NCBI GenBank assembly: GCA_030624545.1
Contig: JAUXJX010000086.1
Location: 1 to 7,374 of the forward strand
From: Bacteroidota bacterium
GTDB lineage: Bacteria; Zhuqueibacterota; JdFR-76; DREG01
DNA length: 7,374 nucleotides
Reading direction: 5' to 3'
Below the pieces are notes generated by a model. That model saw only the letters and a list, made by a program, of their open reading frames with translations, was not told where the DNA came from and ran no database searches. Numbering within the stretch: the first letter of the stretch is position 1; every line of letters begins with the position of its first letter. This document shows positions 1 through 7,353 of the stretch, piece after piece. Position numbers and translations under genes: made by a program.

Positions 1-1134
1 GCCATCCTTGATCCATCCGTCGCTGTAAATTAGGAAGTCTCGCATCCACCCTTTTTTCAGTTTAGGCAAGTCGGCAGCATCGAACTCGACGGTTATTTCG
101 TCACCCGCATTCATGATGATGTATTTGTCGTCAGCCTCCAGGAGAAGAGGAACGACATCTCCATAACGGGTATAGTAGCCCAGCAGATCGCGCCACTTTT
201 GATTGGTCGTGACTTCGCTGTAATCAAACCAGTGGGGGCCATGCAGCCCTTTTCTGAAAAGTCTGGAGAAACCTCGATGATGCAGGTCAGCAAAAGCCGG
301 CTCCAAGACAGTCTTTCTAATGTTACCATAGTCTGAATCCACGGTGTAAAATATCTGATCCCAATAGATTTGCATATTTGTCCGGATGCGAATGCGAAAA
401 CTATTGGTTAGGAATTTGTTAGACAGATCGAGCACGACCATCTTATTCTTACCGCTTGGAAAACTCATATTACTAATGACCGTTTTCCACTGGCCCGACG
501 CGTCAGGTACCTGGAGATAGGGTGATATTGCTGCAAAGTCATCATTCTGTGAGAAAGAGACATTGATGCTCGCATCTGTTGGGAAAAGCCAACCATTAAG
601 AAACAGGACAATGCTTTTTGCCCGGCTGAGATTGCCCAGATCCAAGATAAGATCATGCATTTCGGTTAGGCCCTGAAACCTGGTCGGACGCAGGTTTGCA
701 ATATACACGTCATCTTTGTTCAATATCATAGGAAGCAAATCATTTCCCTGTTCGTCCATTGCAGAGAGGGGGGATCTCTTGTTGGTTACGCTATGAATTC
801 GCAAAGGTGGATAGGGAGGCGGAACAAAGCGTTCGTCTATATAAACAGCTATTGAATCCGGATGATCCAGAACCACAAGCTTAAATTCATCAAAATAAAT
901 GGTCTCCCACAATTCTTCGGTGAGTTGCATGGAATATTTCCCATCCTTCTCGCGGAGGATATTGGAGGGAATTTTGAGGTGTTCTTTGGCGGAATTAGGA
1001 AACGCGTAAGCCGTAGAACCGCCGCTCATAATGCCGAGCGGCATGCCCAAGGCACTCCGCCACAATATGTCGGTAACGAATTCATATCGTTCGCCATTCC
1101 AGGCATAGAGAAATGCACATGACCCTTTCAAAGT
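1..1134 (-). other. Conserved uncharacterised C-terminal region of the TPR/CRTAC1-like protein (residues 755-1132, truncated)
   Basis: This part of the second gene follows the ASPIC/UnbV domain. It begins with a Cys-containing segment (GSCAFLYAWNGERYEFVTD, Cys760) and then runs through aromatic and Trp-rich motifs: ILWRSALGMPLG (777-788), LTEELWET (825-832), DERFVPPPYPP (854-864), LRPTRFQGLTE (902-912), NGWLFPTDASINVS (934-947), RIRTNMQIYWDQ (1003-1014) and GPHWFDYSEVTT (1053-1064). The alternating short hydrophobic stretches suggest mainly beta structure. It has no DxDxDG loops, so it is not another propeller of the same type. I recall very similar segments after ASPIC/UnbV in large Acidobacteria-like proteins, but know no function or family name for it. 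Confidence 0.7.
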
Positions 1135-3396
1135 TTGCTCTTCAATCAGATCCTGGTCGCTACCCGGGAAGAACATGTTCTGCGGAACGCCGTTCGTCCA
1201 GATAATTCGAACCACATCGGCTTTCAAGCGGGCACCGATGCCAAAATGAGTCATGGGAGACGAGACCACCCGCATTTGGTAGAGATCGCCTGCCCGCAGT
1301 TCCACTTTCGCCCCAATGCCAAAATGATTGTTCTTGCCGCTCCCGGCCTTCAAACCAACCAACTGAATATTAAAATAATGATTGGCATTGCCGCCGTCAT
1401 TTCGTAGAAGATGGATTTTACCGTCGTGCGCGGCCGCCACAATATCCAGGTCACCGTCTTCATTGAAATCCATAAGTTCGGCGCGGCGGACCGAGGTCAA
1501 CTCTGCCGGAAATTGAATAGGTGATTTCTCGAACCGACCGGTGCCATTATTGTGGAAAAGTCTAATGCCTTCCGTGGCCCCTTCGTGACTGGAAGACATC
1601 CCGACAACGAGAAGGTCGAGAAAACCATCGTTGTTGAAGTCGAAGAAGTGCGCATCCGCACCAGCAAATGACCGAAGCTCATCAAACAATGTTGATGAGC
1701 GCCTGTCTTTTTCAAACCCGCCTTGTCCGGTGTTTCGATAAAGGGAAAAGTCCCCCCGTTCTATGCCTACCAGGAACAGATCCATAAATCCGTCGTTGTC
1801 ATAATCTCCCACCGCAACAGACCTCGACCCATGCTCATCCCGGATGCCGCTTTGAGGCGCAATGTCTTCAAACCTTCCCGAGCGCAGATTTGCATAAAGG
1901 CTGTTGCTTGCGCCTTCACGGGCTGCAAATAGATCAATATCCCCATCCTCGTCGAAATCTGCAAACACAACGTCCCTGTAGTCTCCCTTTTCCGCAGTCT
2001 CTCCCATCCGGCCCGCCAATTCCGTGAAGCTTCCATCCAGGTTGTTTCGATAGATTCTGATTGCCGAATTCTGTGCCAGAACCAGGTCAAGATCGCCCTC
2101 ATGGTCAAGGTCGACGAACGTGATAACCACAGCACCCGAAGATTCAGACAAGCCTGACTCCTGGGAGACATTCTTAAGCGTGCCATTCCCGGTGTTCCGA
2201 TAGAGGAGATTCGACGATTGATTTGCTACAAAGAGATCCAATTTGCCGTCGTTATCGAAGTCAACAAAGATGGCTGCATCGTCGGTCCCCCCATGGTTGA
2301 TTCCAGCACTGGATGTAACATCGACAAATCTTCCGAGGTCATTCCGGAGAAGATAGTTTGTTCTTCCGGTCTGATCCGTTGCAGAAAGACCGACGTATAG
2401 GTCCTGATGGCCGTCGCCGTCGTAATCGCCGATTGCAATGGCTGCATCATTAGCAGTCGATGATTCTGATTCAACAGGGGACGGCTGAATTATATCCAAG
2501 CCTGTCAGGGAAGTCACATCGGTGAATTCGATGGCGGCCAACAGGGCACCCTGGTCTTCAACTCTTCTGGTAAAATCCTGGCTAAAGGTTATCACGGGAT
2601 TTCCTACAGGAGCGCCGCGCGGCCCTTTCAACTCAATAATGCCGGCCTGATACAAAGGGGTTACTTTCAAGAAATTTTGAAATACCAAGGTTGGCGGAAA
2701 GGCCTCTTGCGGTTTGGACGCCGTCAACAGTGCCAGAGCTTGTTCAAAATACTCGACTGATTCCTTTGGGAGCTCCAAATATTGTCGTCTGATTTCCTCC
2801 ATGTGTAGCACGGCTTCGTTGGACTCTCCATTCTTTGTCAGCAAGACCAATAATTCAAGTCGGGCTGCTATATTACCCGGCGTTAGCTCCACTACTTTCG
2901 CCAAAAGTTCTTCCGCCTGCCCCAGGAATTTGTCATCTTGTGATTGGGAATAGATCTGTGCAAGCGAATAGAGCGATTTGACGTGGTCGGGAGCAAATTC
3001 CAATGTCTCTTCCAGCTCCTTTTGTGCCTGATCTCTTCGATTTGTGAAGTCGTAAAGTTGAGCCAGAATCAATCGAATGTCCGCATCATTTGGATCAATT
3101 TCAATTGCCTTTAGGAGTTGTGTTTCGGAATCCTCATACTGGCCCATCCTCAGATAGACAAGACCTAGATTTGCGTGGCCAAGTGCTTCGTCCGGAACAA
3201 GCTCGACAAGCAGATTAAACTCTCGCTCTGCGTCGGTTAGCTTGTTTTCCTCCATGTAGGCCAATCCAAGGGTCCTGTGCGTGATGATTTCGGTTGAGAG
3301 TTCCCTGTCTGGGGCTTCCTTTTTTCCACAGCCGCCTTGCGTCCACGCTAATCCCGCCAATAATAATATCATGAAAAAAGAGATTCTTTTGTTCAT
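1..3396 (-). CDS. TPR + FG-GAP/VCBS propeller + ASPIC/UnbV putative lipoprotein with uncharacterised C-terminal domain (partial, C-terminus beyond window)
   Basis: I translated 1132 codons from the ATG at 3396 to the left edge and found no stop, so the 3' end is missing. GAGGA lies 10 nt before the ATG and supports this start. Residues 1-22 are a signal peptide (MNKR, then a hydrophobic core) with probable lipidated Cys23 (QGGC, a weak lipobox). Residues 38-213 hold four to five TPR units; the clearest are 38-71, 72-105 (ending IDPNDA) and 106-139. Seven calcium-type loops follow at 324, 379, 429, 480, 531, 586 and 643, spaced 50-57 residues, as expected for a seven-bladed propeller. An ASPIC/UnbV domain spans about 672-740 (GIGA 693-696 and 719-722, then IIWTNG). 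Residues 755-1132 form a further region that I recall in Acidobacteria-type relatives but cannot name. From memory, relatives extend roughly another hundred residues. TPR plus propeller suggests protein-protein assembly at the membrane; no enzyme motif is seen. It lies 183 bp after its paralogue on the same strand and may be cotranscribed with it. Confidence 0.94.
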   Translation of the reverse strand, partial: MNKRISFFMILLLAGLAWTQGGCGKKEAPDRELSTEIITHRTLGLAYMEENKLTDAEREFNLLVELVPDEALGHANLGLVYLRMGQYEDSETQLLKAIEIDPNDADIRLILAQLYDFTNRRDQAQKELEETLEFAPDHVKSLYSLAQIYSQSQDDKFLGQAEELLAKVVELTPGNIAARLELLVLLTKNGESNEAVLHMEEIRRQYLELPKESVEYFEQALALLTASKPQEAFPPTLVFQNFLKVTPLYQAGIIELKGPRGAPVGNPVITFSQDFTRRVEDQGALLAAIEFTDVTSLTGLDIIQPSPVESESSTANDAAIAIGDYDGDGHQDLYVGLSATDQTGRTNYLLRNDLGRFVDVTSSAGINHGGTDDAAIFVDFDNDGKLDLFVANQSSNLLYRNTGNGTLKNVSQESGLSESSGAVVITFVDLDHEGDLDLVLAQNSAIRIYRNNLDGSFTELAGRMGETAEKGDYRDVVFADFDEDGDIDLFAAREGASNSLYANLRSGRFEDIAPQSGIRDEHGSRSVAVGDYDNDGFMDLFLVGIERGDFSLYRNTGQGGFEKDRRSSTLFDELRSFAGADAHFFDFNNDGFLDLLVVGMSSSHEGATEGIRLFHNNGTGRFEKSPIQFPAELTSVRRAELMDFNEDGDLDIVAAAHDGKIHLLRNDGGNANHYFNIQLVGLKAGSGKNNHFGIGAKVELRAGDLYQMRVVSSPMTHFGIGARLKADVVRIIWTNGVPQNMFFPGSDQDLIEEQTLKGSCAFLYAWNGERYEFVTDILWRSALGMPLGIMSGGSTAYAFPNSAKEHLKIPSNILREKDGKYSMQLTEELWETIYFDEFKLVVLDHPDSIAVYIDERFVPPPYPPLRIHSVTNKRSPLSAMDEQGNDLLPMILNKDDVYIANLRPTRFQGLTEMHDLILDLGNLSRAKSIVLFLNGWLFPTDASINVSFSQNDDFAAISPYLQVPDASGQWKTVISNMSFPSGKNKMVVLDLSNKFLTNSFRIRIRTNMQIYWDQIFYTVDSDYGNIRKTVLEPAFADLHHRGFSRLFRKGLHGPHWFDYSEVTTNQKWRDLLGYYTRYGDVVPLLLEADDKYIIMNAGDEITVEFDAADLPKLKKGWMRDFLIYSDGWIKDG

Positions 3397-3406
3397 AGAA
3401 ATTTGA

Positions 3407-3411
3407 TCCTC
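3407..3411 (-). promoter_or_regulatory. Ribosome binding site of the second gene
   Basis: GAGGA on the minus strand, 10 nt before the ATG at 3396. It decides for this start over the in-frame ATG at 3372 (Met9), which would remove the Lys-Arg n-region of the signal peptide. Confidence 0.6.
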
Positions 3412-3448
3412 AGCATATCAGCGATAAGAAATATGAAATGTAGATTTC

Positions 3449-3477
3449 AAGATAGCAAATTATTGAAGTGTGGGAAA
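3449..3477 (-). promoter_or_regulatory. Weak candidate promoter for the second gene
   Basis: On the minus strand a -10-like TATCTT (3449-3454) lies 17 nt after a poor -35-like TTTCCC (3472-3477). This would place transcription start about 45 nt before the ATG. The -35 matches consensus badly, so the call is tentative; the sigma factor preference of this organism is unknown. Confidence 0.2.
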
Positions 3478-3550
3478 GACAAATCGTTGGATTGTATGCG
3501 ATCTCCAATATTGATCACGTCCAAAACTGAGATAACGGCAGGAGAAGGGA

Positions 3551-3564
3551 TCGCTTTTCAGCGA
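3551..3564 (-). other. Small hairpin shortly after the first gene's stop
   Basis: On the minus strand TCGCT-GAAA-AGCGA forms a perfect 5-bp stem with a GAAA tetraloop, 15 nt after the TGA. It is followed by TCCCTTCTCC and not by a run of T, so it does not qualify as a normal intrinsic terminator. It may be a mild 3'-end stabilising structure or chance. Confidence 0.3.
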
Positions 3565-3579
3565 AACAGAAAGGCTAAT

Positions 3580-6500
3580 TCATGTCGAGGAACTCAAGAT
3601 CGTTCCATCTTGCCTGACTGTAATATCAGTTGCATTTGCAGGAATATCTGACTCGGTAATCTGTCCGCCGGGCCAGCGAACCCAGATGCCCTTCGGTTCT
3701 TCCTTCAATCCCATTATTTGCACGACGGAGTCCTGGGACCAATATCCCGAGCCGGCGTGGATTTCGCGAGCAGGGCCGTGATGATCAGAATAAATCAACC
3801 TAATGGTTGCCCCGATGCCGGAAACATTTGCCTTTGATCCTTTCAATCTGACACGCAGGCCTGGTTTGGCCCCGACATTATGATAGAGTTTGGTCTCAGC
3901 CCCGTTTTGGCTGACGACCAGGTCGACCCGGCCATCCTGGTCGTAATCGCCGAGCGCTGCTCCCCGCTGTTCTCCGTATACTTTTACGCCGGACTCCTGG
4001 CCGGGAATTGGCTCGAGATTGCCGGTTCCGTCACCTGTCAGCCAAAGCCCGCGCCCAGCATCGTTTCTCGGCGTCTCAATTTGCGAGGAAAAAAAGTTCT
4101 GGCTGATAAAAACGTCTTCGTGACCATCGCCATCAAAGTCCGCAATGCCGGCATAGAAGGCCGGAGCAAATTGCGCTTGAGCCGGCATTACTATTGCTTC
4201 AAAATGATCACCACGGTTGAGAAAAACGGTATGCTCCAGGTGACTCGCCGTAACTTGCTTTGCCTCCCTCAGCCTGGGGCCTATTACCTCGTCAAGGTTT
4301 GCGCTGCCGAATTCATCAAAGGTTGGATTTAAGGATTTGACAAACGGCATGGCGTTGGACATGCAGGATAGCCCGCGCTCGGGATAGAGTCTGTTTTCAA
4401 CGGGGTCGATGTGAGCCTCGATGATGTCCAAGGTGCCGTTATGATCGAAATCGTCATAAAAAATGCGTAGCTCGTGATCATAATAGTAATTATATTTCGT
4501 GTTCAATCCCCAATTCGTGGCAATGATATCCATTTGGCCGTCAGCGTTCAGATCCCCCGTTGTGACTCCGTTCCACCAGCCTTTGTATTCGGACAGTCCC
4601 ATGTCATCTGTCGCGTCGGTGAAGATTCCGTCAGTATTGCGCAGTACTTTCACCGGCCCCCATTCGATGGCCAGGACAATGTCCGGATCCGCGTCGCCAT
4701 CGATATCGCTGAATACGGCTCCGGAGACCAACCCCACATCATGAAGCACGCCTTGATTACGCTGGTCGTCAACGAATTTACCATTTTCATTGGTGAAGAA
4801 GATGGATGAGGCCGGTTCGGGATAGCGACCGGGGATTGTCCGGCCGCCCATAAACAGATCAAGATCGCCATCGCCATCATAATCTGCAAGGGCAGTTGGA
4901 CCCACGCTGGCTGAATTGCCCGTGATTTTTTGGCTGGACGCGATCTTTCCATTCTTGAGATCATAGCGTAGCAAGAAGGAGTCGTCGGAATTTTCATCTT
5001 CAAAGTTAGAATGGGCTACGAGCAGATGATTGGAATTATCACCGTTCCAGAAAAGAACATTGGTTTGATCGGCCAGTGTTTTTGACGTTAATCTCCGATC
5101 CTTTATCGGTTCAAACCCGCCTTTTACGTCATTTCGAAATGCCGCCAGTTTGCCGCCGCGGCCGCTGGTAATCATCAGATCGTCCAAACCATCGTCATCG
5201 AGATCTACCCAGCTTACCCCGGGTCCCAATTGGCTCAGACGATTGGGCAGTAGGGACTGGCGCTTGAAATCGTCAAAGGGATCTTCGTGATGAGTGTGGG
5301 CGATTAGCTGACTGACGTCTTCAAAATAAGGAGAGGTCGATGCGGATGGTTGTGATTCTGAAAAGTAAGAACCGCTGGAGGAGAACTCATAAATCTCATA
5401 AATTCGGTTTGGCCTGGCACCTTCTAACCTGCTATATTTGCCATCGCGCCAAGTCACCTCGATCGTTAAATCACTATCCATTTCACCCGCCGCAAAAACG
5501 TACCTCTGGTCCGAGCCTGATAAATAGCTTCCGCCACAGATGGCCTCTTTGGATTGCGGCACGGGTCCACCTAAGACTTTAATCTTTGCGCCAATCCCCT
5601 GCGTATTTGGCGGCAGTCCACGCAGCCGGATGGCAATTCTCGGCGCGATGGCCTCATTTCTATAAACAGCAGGTGTATCATTTAGTCTGTTCATGACGAC
5701 ATCCAGATCTCCGTCATTGTCAAAATCACCGAGCGCCATGCCATGGCTCACATCAACTGATCGAAATCCCCATTCTTCTCCTATTTCTTCAAACGTCAAA
5801 TCACCCTTATTTTTGAAAATGAAATTTGGAGTTTCCAGAGTGGGAAAGGCAAATACCTCACTCTGGAGTTGCTCGTAAATAGGATTGGCCATTGTTTTTA
5901 GTTGATTCCGCGTGTCGGAATCCATGGCATCGTAATAATGGCCGGTAATAATCAGAAGATCTTCATAGCCGTCGAGATCTACATCCAGGAATAATGGCGA
6001 CCACGACCATTCCGAAGCCTGTACACCGCCAAATTGGGCGATTTCAGCGTAAGTCCGGTCACCGCGATTGAGAAACAGGGTATTGCGCATGAATTGCGGG
6101 CGATTGTCAATTTCTCCTATCGACACCGGTGTAAGGGACATCACTCCCATCTGTGTCTTTCGACGTTTATGCTCACGACTAAGCATCTCAGCCAAGAAAA
6201 AGTCCATGTTCCCGTCACGGTTGATATCGGCAAAGTCAATGCTCATTGAAGCTGCGCTGGTATTGCGGATAGCCAGCTTGTCAATTGCACGGAATCTGCC
6301 GGTGCCATCGTTGATCCAAACTCTATCCGGACTTTCGAAATCGTTACAGACATAAATGTCCGGATCCAGGTCGTTGTCCATATCCTGGAAGCGAACGGCC
6401 AAACCCCAATCGTGGTCTTCACTGGCCGGATTACCATCTTCATCCAGAAAACGGCCATCGGTCATCGAGAGTTTGGAAAAGCGGCCGTCACCATCATTTA

Positions 6501-7284
6501 GAAAGATCATGTCGGGTTCGGCATACTCAAAGCGCAAAAGCACGTCGTTCTTCACTTCAACGGTGTAGTGTTCCTGGAATTCTGGCAATACAATATAGCC
6601 GTCACCCACTTTCTTGGTCGTTTTCTCGACAGTTCTTTCATTCACCGGATAGATGTCGCGGATGCTCCGAACCTTGTAGTTGGTGATATACAGATCGAGG
6701 TCCCCGTCGCCATCGATATCCGCAAGAGCGAGGGTTGTCGCTCCTGTATTGGAAGTTAGACCCGACTCCTGCGAAAAGTCTGTAAAGTTGCCGGTTCCAT
6801 CATTTAAGAAGCATGCATTAGGCCCGCCGAGGGCGGTGACCAGGAGATCCAGGTGGCCGTCTCCATTTATGTCTGCAAAGGTGGCCCCGGTTGAGAATTG
6901 GTTTTCGCAGGCCACACCCGCCTTCTCGGTGATGTCTTTGAATTTCCAATTCCCCAGGTTTTTGTATAAAACGTTTCGGCTATTGAGCTGGCAGAAATAG
7001 ATGTCCGGCAGGCCATCTGCATCTATATCACCAACTGCGACACCTGAGCCGTTGAGAAGATGGCGGTTCTCTTTGATCTGTTCTCTTGTCAAGTCATTTA
7101 TGTTTTCGATTCCGATTTCAGGTCCGGAAAGCAGGGTAAGTCCATTGCCCGTTGCCCTTGAAATGGACAGATCAGCCCAGCGGTAACCGTCTTCCACATT
7201 CCATTCCATGCGCCTGCTTCGTCCACATTGTAATAAGAGAAAAATTGCTAAAAACAAAAGAAAGGGAGGATTGAGTTTTTTCAT
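3580..7284 (-). CDS. Putative lipoprotein with two tandem FG-GAP/VCBS propeller + ASPIC/UnbV modules (CRTAC1-like)
   Basis: Complete 1234-residue protein ending in TGA. The frame also opens four codons earlier at a TTG (7296). I prefer the ATG at 7284 because it starts directly with MKK and a hydrophobic stretch. Neither start has a clear Shine-Dalgarno. Residues 1-19 form a signal peptide, with Cys20 as probable lipidation site (LLQC, a weak lipobox because of Gln at -1). Module 1 has seven DxDxDGxxD-type loops at about 86, 138, 189, 301, 353, 434 and 520. An ASPIC/UnbV domain follows at about 548-631 (GIGA 563-566, W612). Module 2 repeats this plan with loops at 694, 801, 860, 911, 945, 1049 and 1113, and ASPIC/UnbV at 1143-1224 (GIGA 1156-1159, GSGYWSQDS, IWVRWPGG). 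In this family such loops usually bind calcium inside propeller blades. Location outside the cytoplasm, membrane anchored, is inferred. No catalytic motif is visible, so a binding or scaffold role is the best guess and the substrate is unknown. The next gene downstream is a paralogue in the same direction. Confidence 0.96.
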   Translation of the reverse strand: MKKLNPPFLLFLAIFLLLQCGRSRRMEWNVEDGYRWADLSISRATGNGLTLLSGPEIGIENINDLTREQIKENRHLLNGSGVAVGDIDADGLPDIYFCQLNSRNVLYKNLGNWKFKDITEKAGVACENQFSTGATFADINGDGHLDLLVTALGGPNACFLNDGTGNFTDFSQESGLTSNTGATTLALADIDGDGDLDLYITNYKVRSIRDIYPVNERTVEKTTKKVGDGYIVLPEFQEHYTVEVKNDVLLRFEYAEPDMIFLNDGDGRFSKLSMTDGRFLDEDGNPASEDHDWGLAVRFQDMDNDLDPDIYVCNDFESPDRVWINDGTGRFRAIDKLAIRNTSAASMSIDFADINRDGNMDFFLAEMLSREHKRRKTQMGVMSLTPVSIGEIDNRPQFMRNTLFLNRGDRTYAEIAQFGGVQASEWSWSPLFLDVDLDGYEDLLIITGHYYDAMDSDTRNQLKTMANPIYEQLQSEVFAFPTLETPNFIFKNKGDLTFEEIGEEWGFRSVDVSHGMALGDFDNDGDLDVVMNRLNDTPAVYRNEAIAPRIAIRLRGLPPNTQGIGAKIKVLGGPVPQSKEAICGGSYLSGSDQRYVFAAGEMDSDLTIEVTWRDGKYSRLEGARPNRIYEIYEFSSSGSYFSESQPSASTSPYFEDVSQLIAHTHHEDPFDDFKRQSLLPNRLSQLGPGVSWVDLDDDGLDDLMITSGRGGKLAAFRNDVKGGFEPIKDRRLTSKTLADQTNVLFWNGDNSNHLLVAHSNFEDENSDDSFLLRYDLKNGKIASSQKITGNSASVGPTALADYDGDGDLDLFMGGRTIPGRYPEPASSIFFTNENGKFVDDQRNQGVLHDVGLVSGAVFSDIDGDADPDIVLAIEWGPVKVLRNTDGIFTDATDDMGLSEYKGWWNGVTTGDLNADGQMDIIATNWGLNTKYNYYYDHELRIFYDDFDHNGTLDIIEAHIDPVENRLYPERGLSCMSNAMPFVKSLNPTFDEFGSANLDEVIGPRLREAKQVTASHLEHTVFLNRGDHFEAIVMPAQAQFAPAFYAGIADFDGDGHEDVFISQNFFSSQIETPRNDAGRGLWLTGDGTGNLEPIPGQESGVKVYGEQRGAALGDYDQDGRVDLVVSQNGAETKLYHNVGAKPGLRVRLKGSKANVSGIGATIRLIYSDHHGPAREIHAGSGYWSQDSVVQIMGLKEEPKGIWVRWPGGQITESDIPANATDITVRQDGTILSSST
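3613..7062 (-). repeat. Two diverged tandem copies of a propeller-ASPIC/UnbV module inside the first gene
   Basis: Copy 1 covers roughly residues 75-631 (5392-7062) and copy 2 roughly residues 652-1224 (3613-5331). Each has seven Asp-rich loops and ends in the same order of ASPIC/UnbV landmarks: GIGA, then a Gly/Ser-Tyr turn (GGSYLSGSD in copy 1, GSGYWSQDS in copy 2), then a Trp-x-x-Gly strand end (WRDG, WPGG). Identity outside these motifs looks low by eye, so this is an old duplication or fusion, not a recent DNA repeat. A Ser-rich, low-complexity linker at about residues 634-651 joins the copies. Confidence 0.8.
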
Positions 7285-7336
7285 ATTGTATGACAATTTT
7301 GAGTTATATGGCTAAGGCTTCTTTCCGAACCTCTTT

Positions 7337-7342
7337 ATTGTA
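7337..7342 (-). promoter_or_regulatory. Possible -10 element of the first gene (TACAAT)
   Basis: TACAAT on the minus strand matches TATAAT at five of six positions and overlaps one arm of the palindrome. The hexamer 17 nt upstream, TATTAT, is not a recognisable -35, so the promoter would need an activator or a different sigma factor. A transcript from here would have a leader of roughly 45 nt. Confidence 0.25.
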
Positions 7343-7353
7343 ACATCGTTACA
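7339..7353. promoter_or_regulatory. Candidate operator: perfect palindrome TGTAAC-N3-GTTACA
   Basis: The 15-bp sequence TGTAACATCGTTACA has perfect 6-bp arms around a 3-bp centre and lies 54 bp before the ATG of the first gene. It overlaps a -10-like hexamer, a placement usual for a repressor site of a dimeric regulator. The stem is too short and lacks a T-run for a terminator. Which regulator would bind is not visible in the window. Confidence 0.4.

Larger units (their letters stand above)
3397..3579. other. 183-bp intergenic gap between the two genes
   Basis: Non-coding stretch between the TGA of the first gene and the ATG of the second. No convincing ORF with a start signal is present on either strand; one plus-strand open frame crosses it but runs on antisense to the first gene. 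It holds a small hairpin just after the first stop, a weak promoter-like pair and the ribosome binding site of the second gene. Its length allows the second gene its own promoter, but read-through from the first gene is equally possible because no strong terminator is seen. Confidence 0.7.

Noticed and set aside
1767..2186. 139-codon minus-strand open frame inside the second gene
   Set aside because: It lies in another frame of the same strand within the TPR/propeller gene. Its openness follows from the repeated Asp/Gly codons of the real protein; similar overlapping frames occur at 4650-5003 and 6243-6458. None shows a start signal or a recognisable domain.
3551..3564. Hairpin as an intrinsic terminator for the first gene
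   Set aside because: Only a 5-bp stem and no following T-run on the minus strand, so termination here is not supported.
3403..3651. 82-codon plus-strand open frame crossing the intergenic gap
   Set aside because: It runs antisense into the 3' end of the first gene, has no convincing ribosome binding site and has an unstructured composition; I treat the gap as non-coding.
3880..4332. 150-codon plus-strand open frame
   Set aside because: Entirely antisense to the first gene, where the minus-strand frame encodes clear ASPIC/UnbV and propeller motifs. Composition is not protein-like and no ribosome binding site or domain is visible.
4690..4720. Recurring short DNA strings such as gtcgccatcgatatc across the window
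   Set aside because: They recur (for example also near 6705-6720) because each encodes a D-x-D-G-D loop on the minus strand. They are coding repeats of the propeller and not CRISPR repeats or integration sites; spacing and flanks vary.
4474..4809. 111-codon plus-strand open frame with a hydrophobic start (MIIIVIIF)
   Set aside because: Looks like a membrane or signal segment, but it is the complement of codons for the Tyr/Asp-rich part of module 2 (around residues 925-950). No independent evidence for expression.
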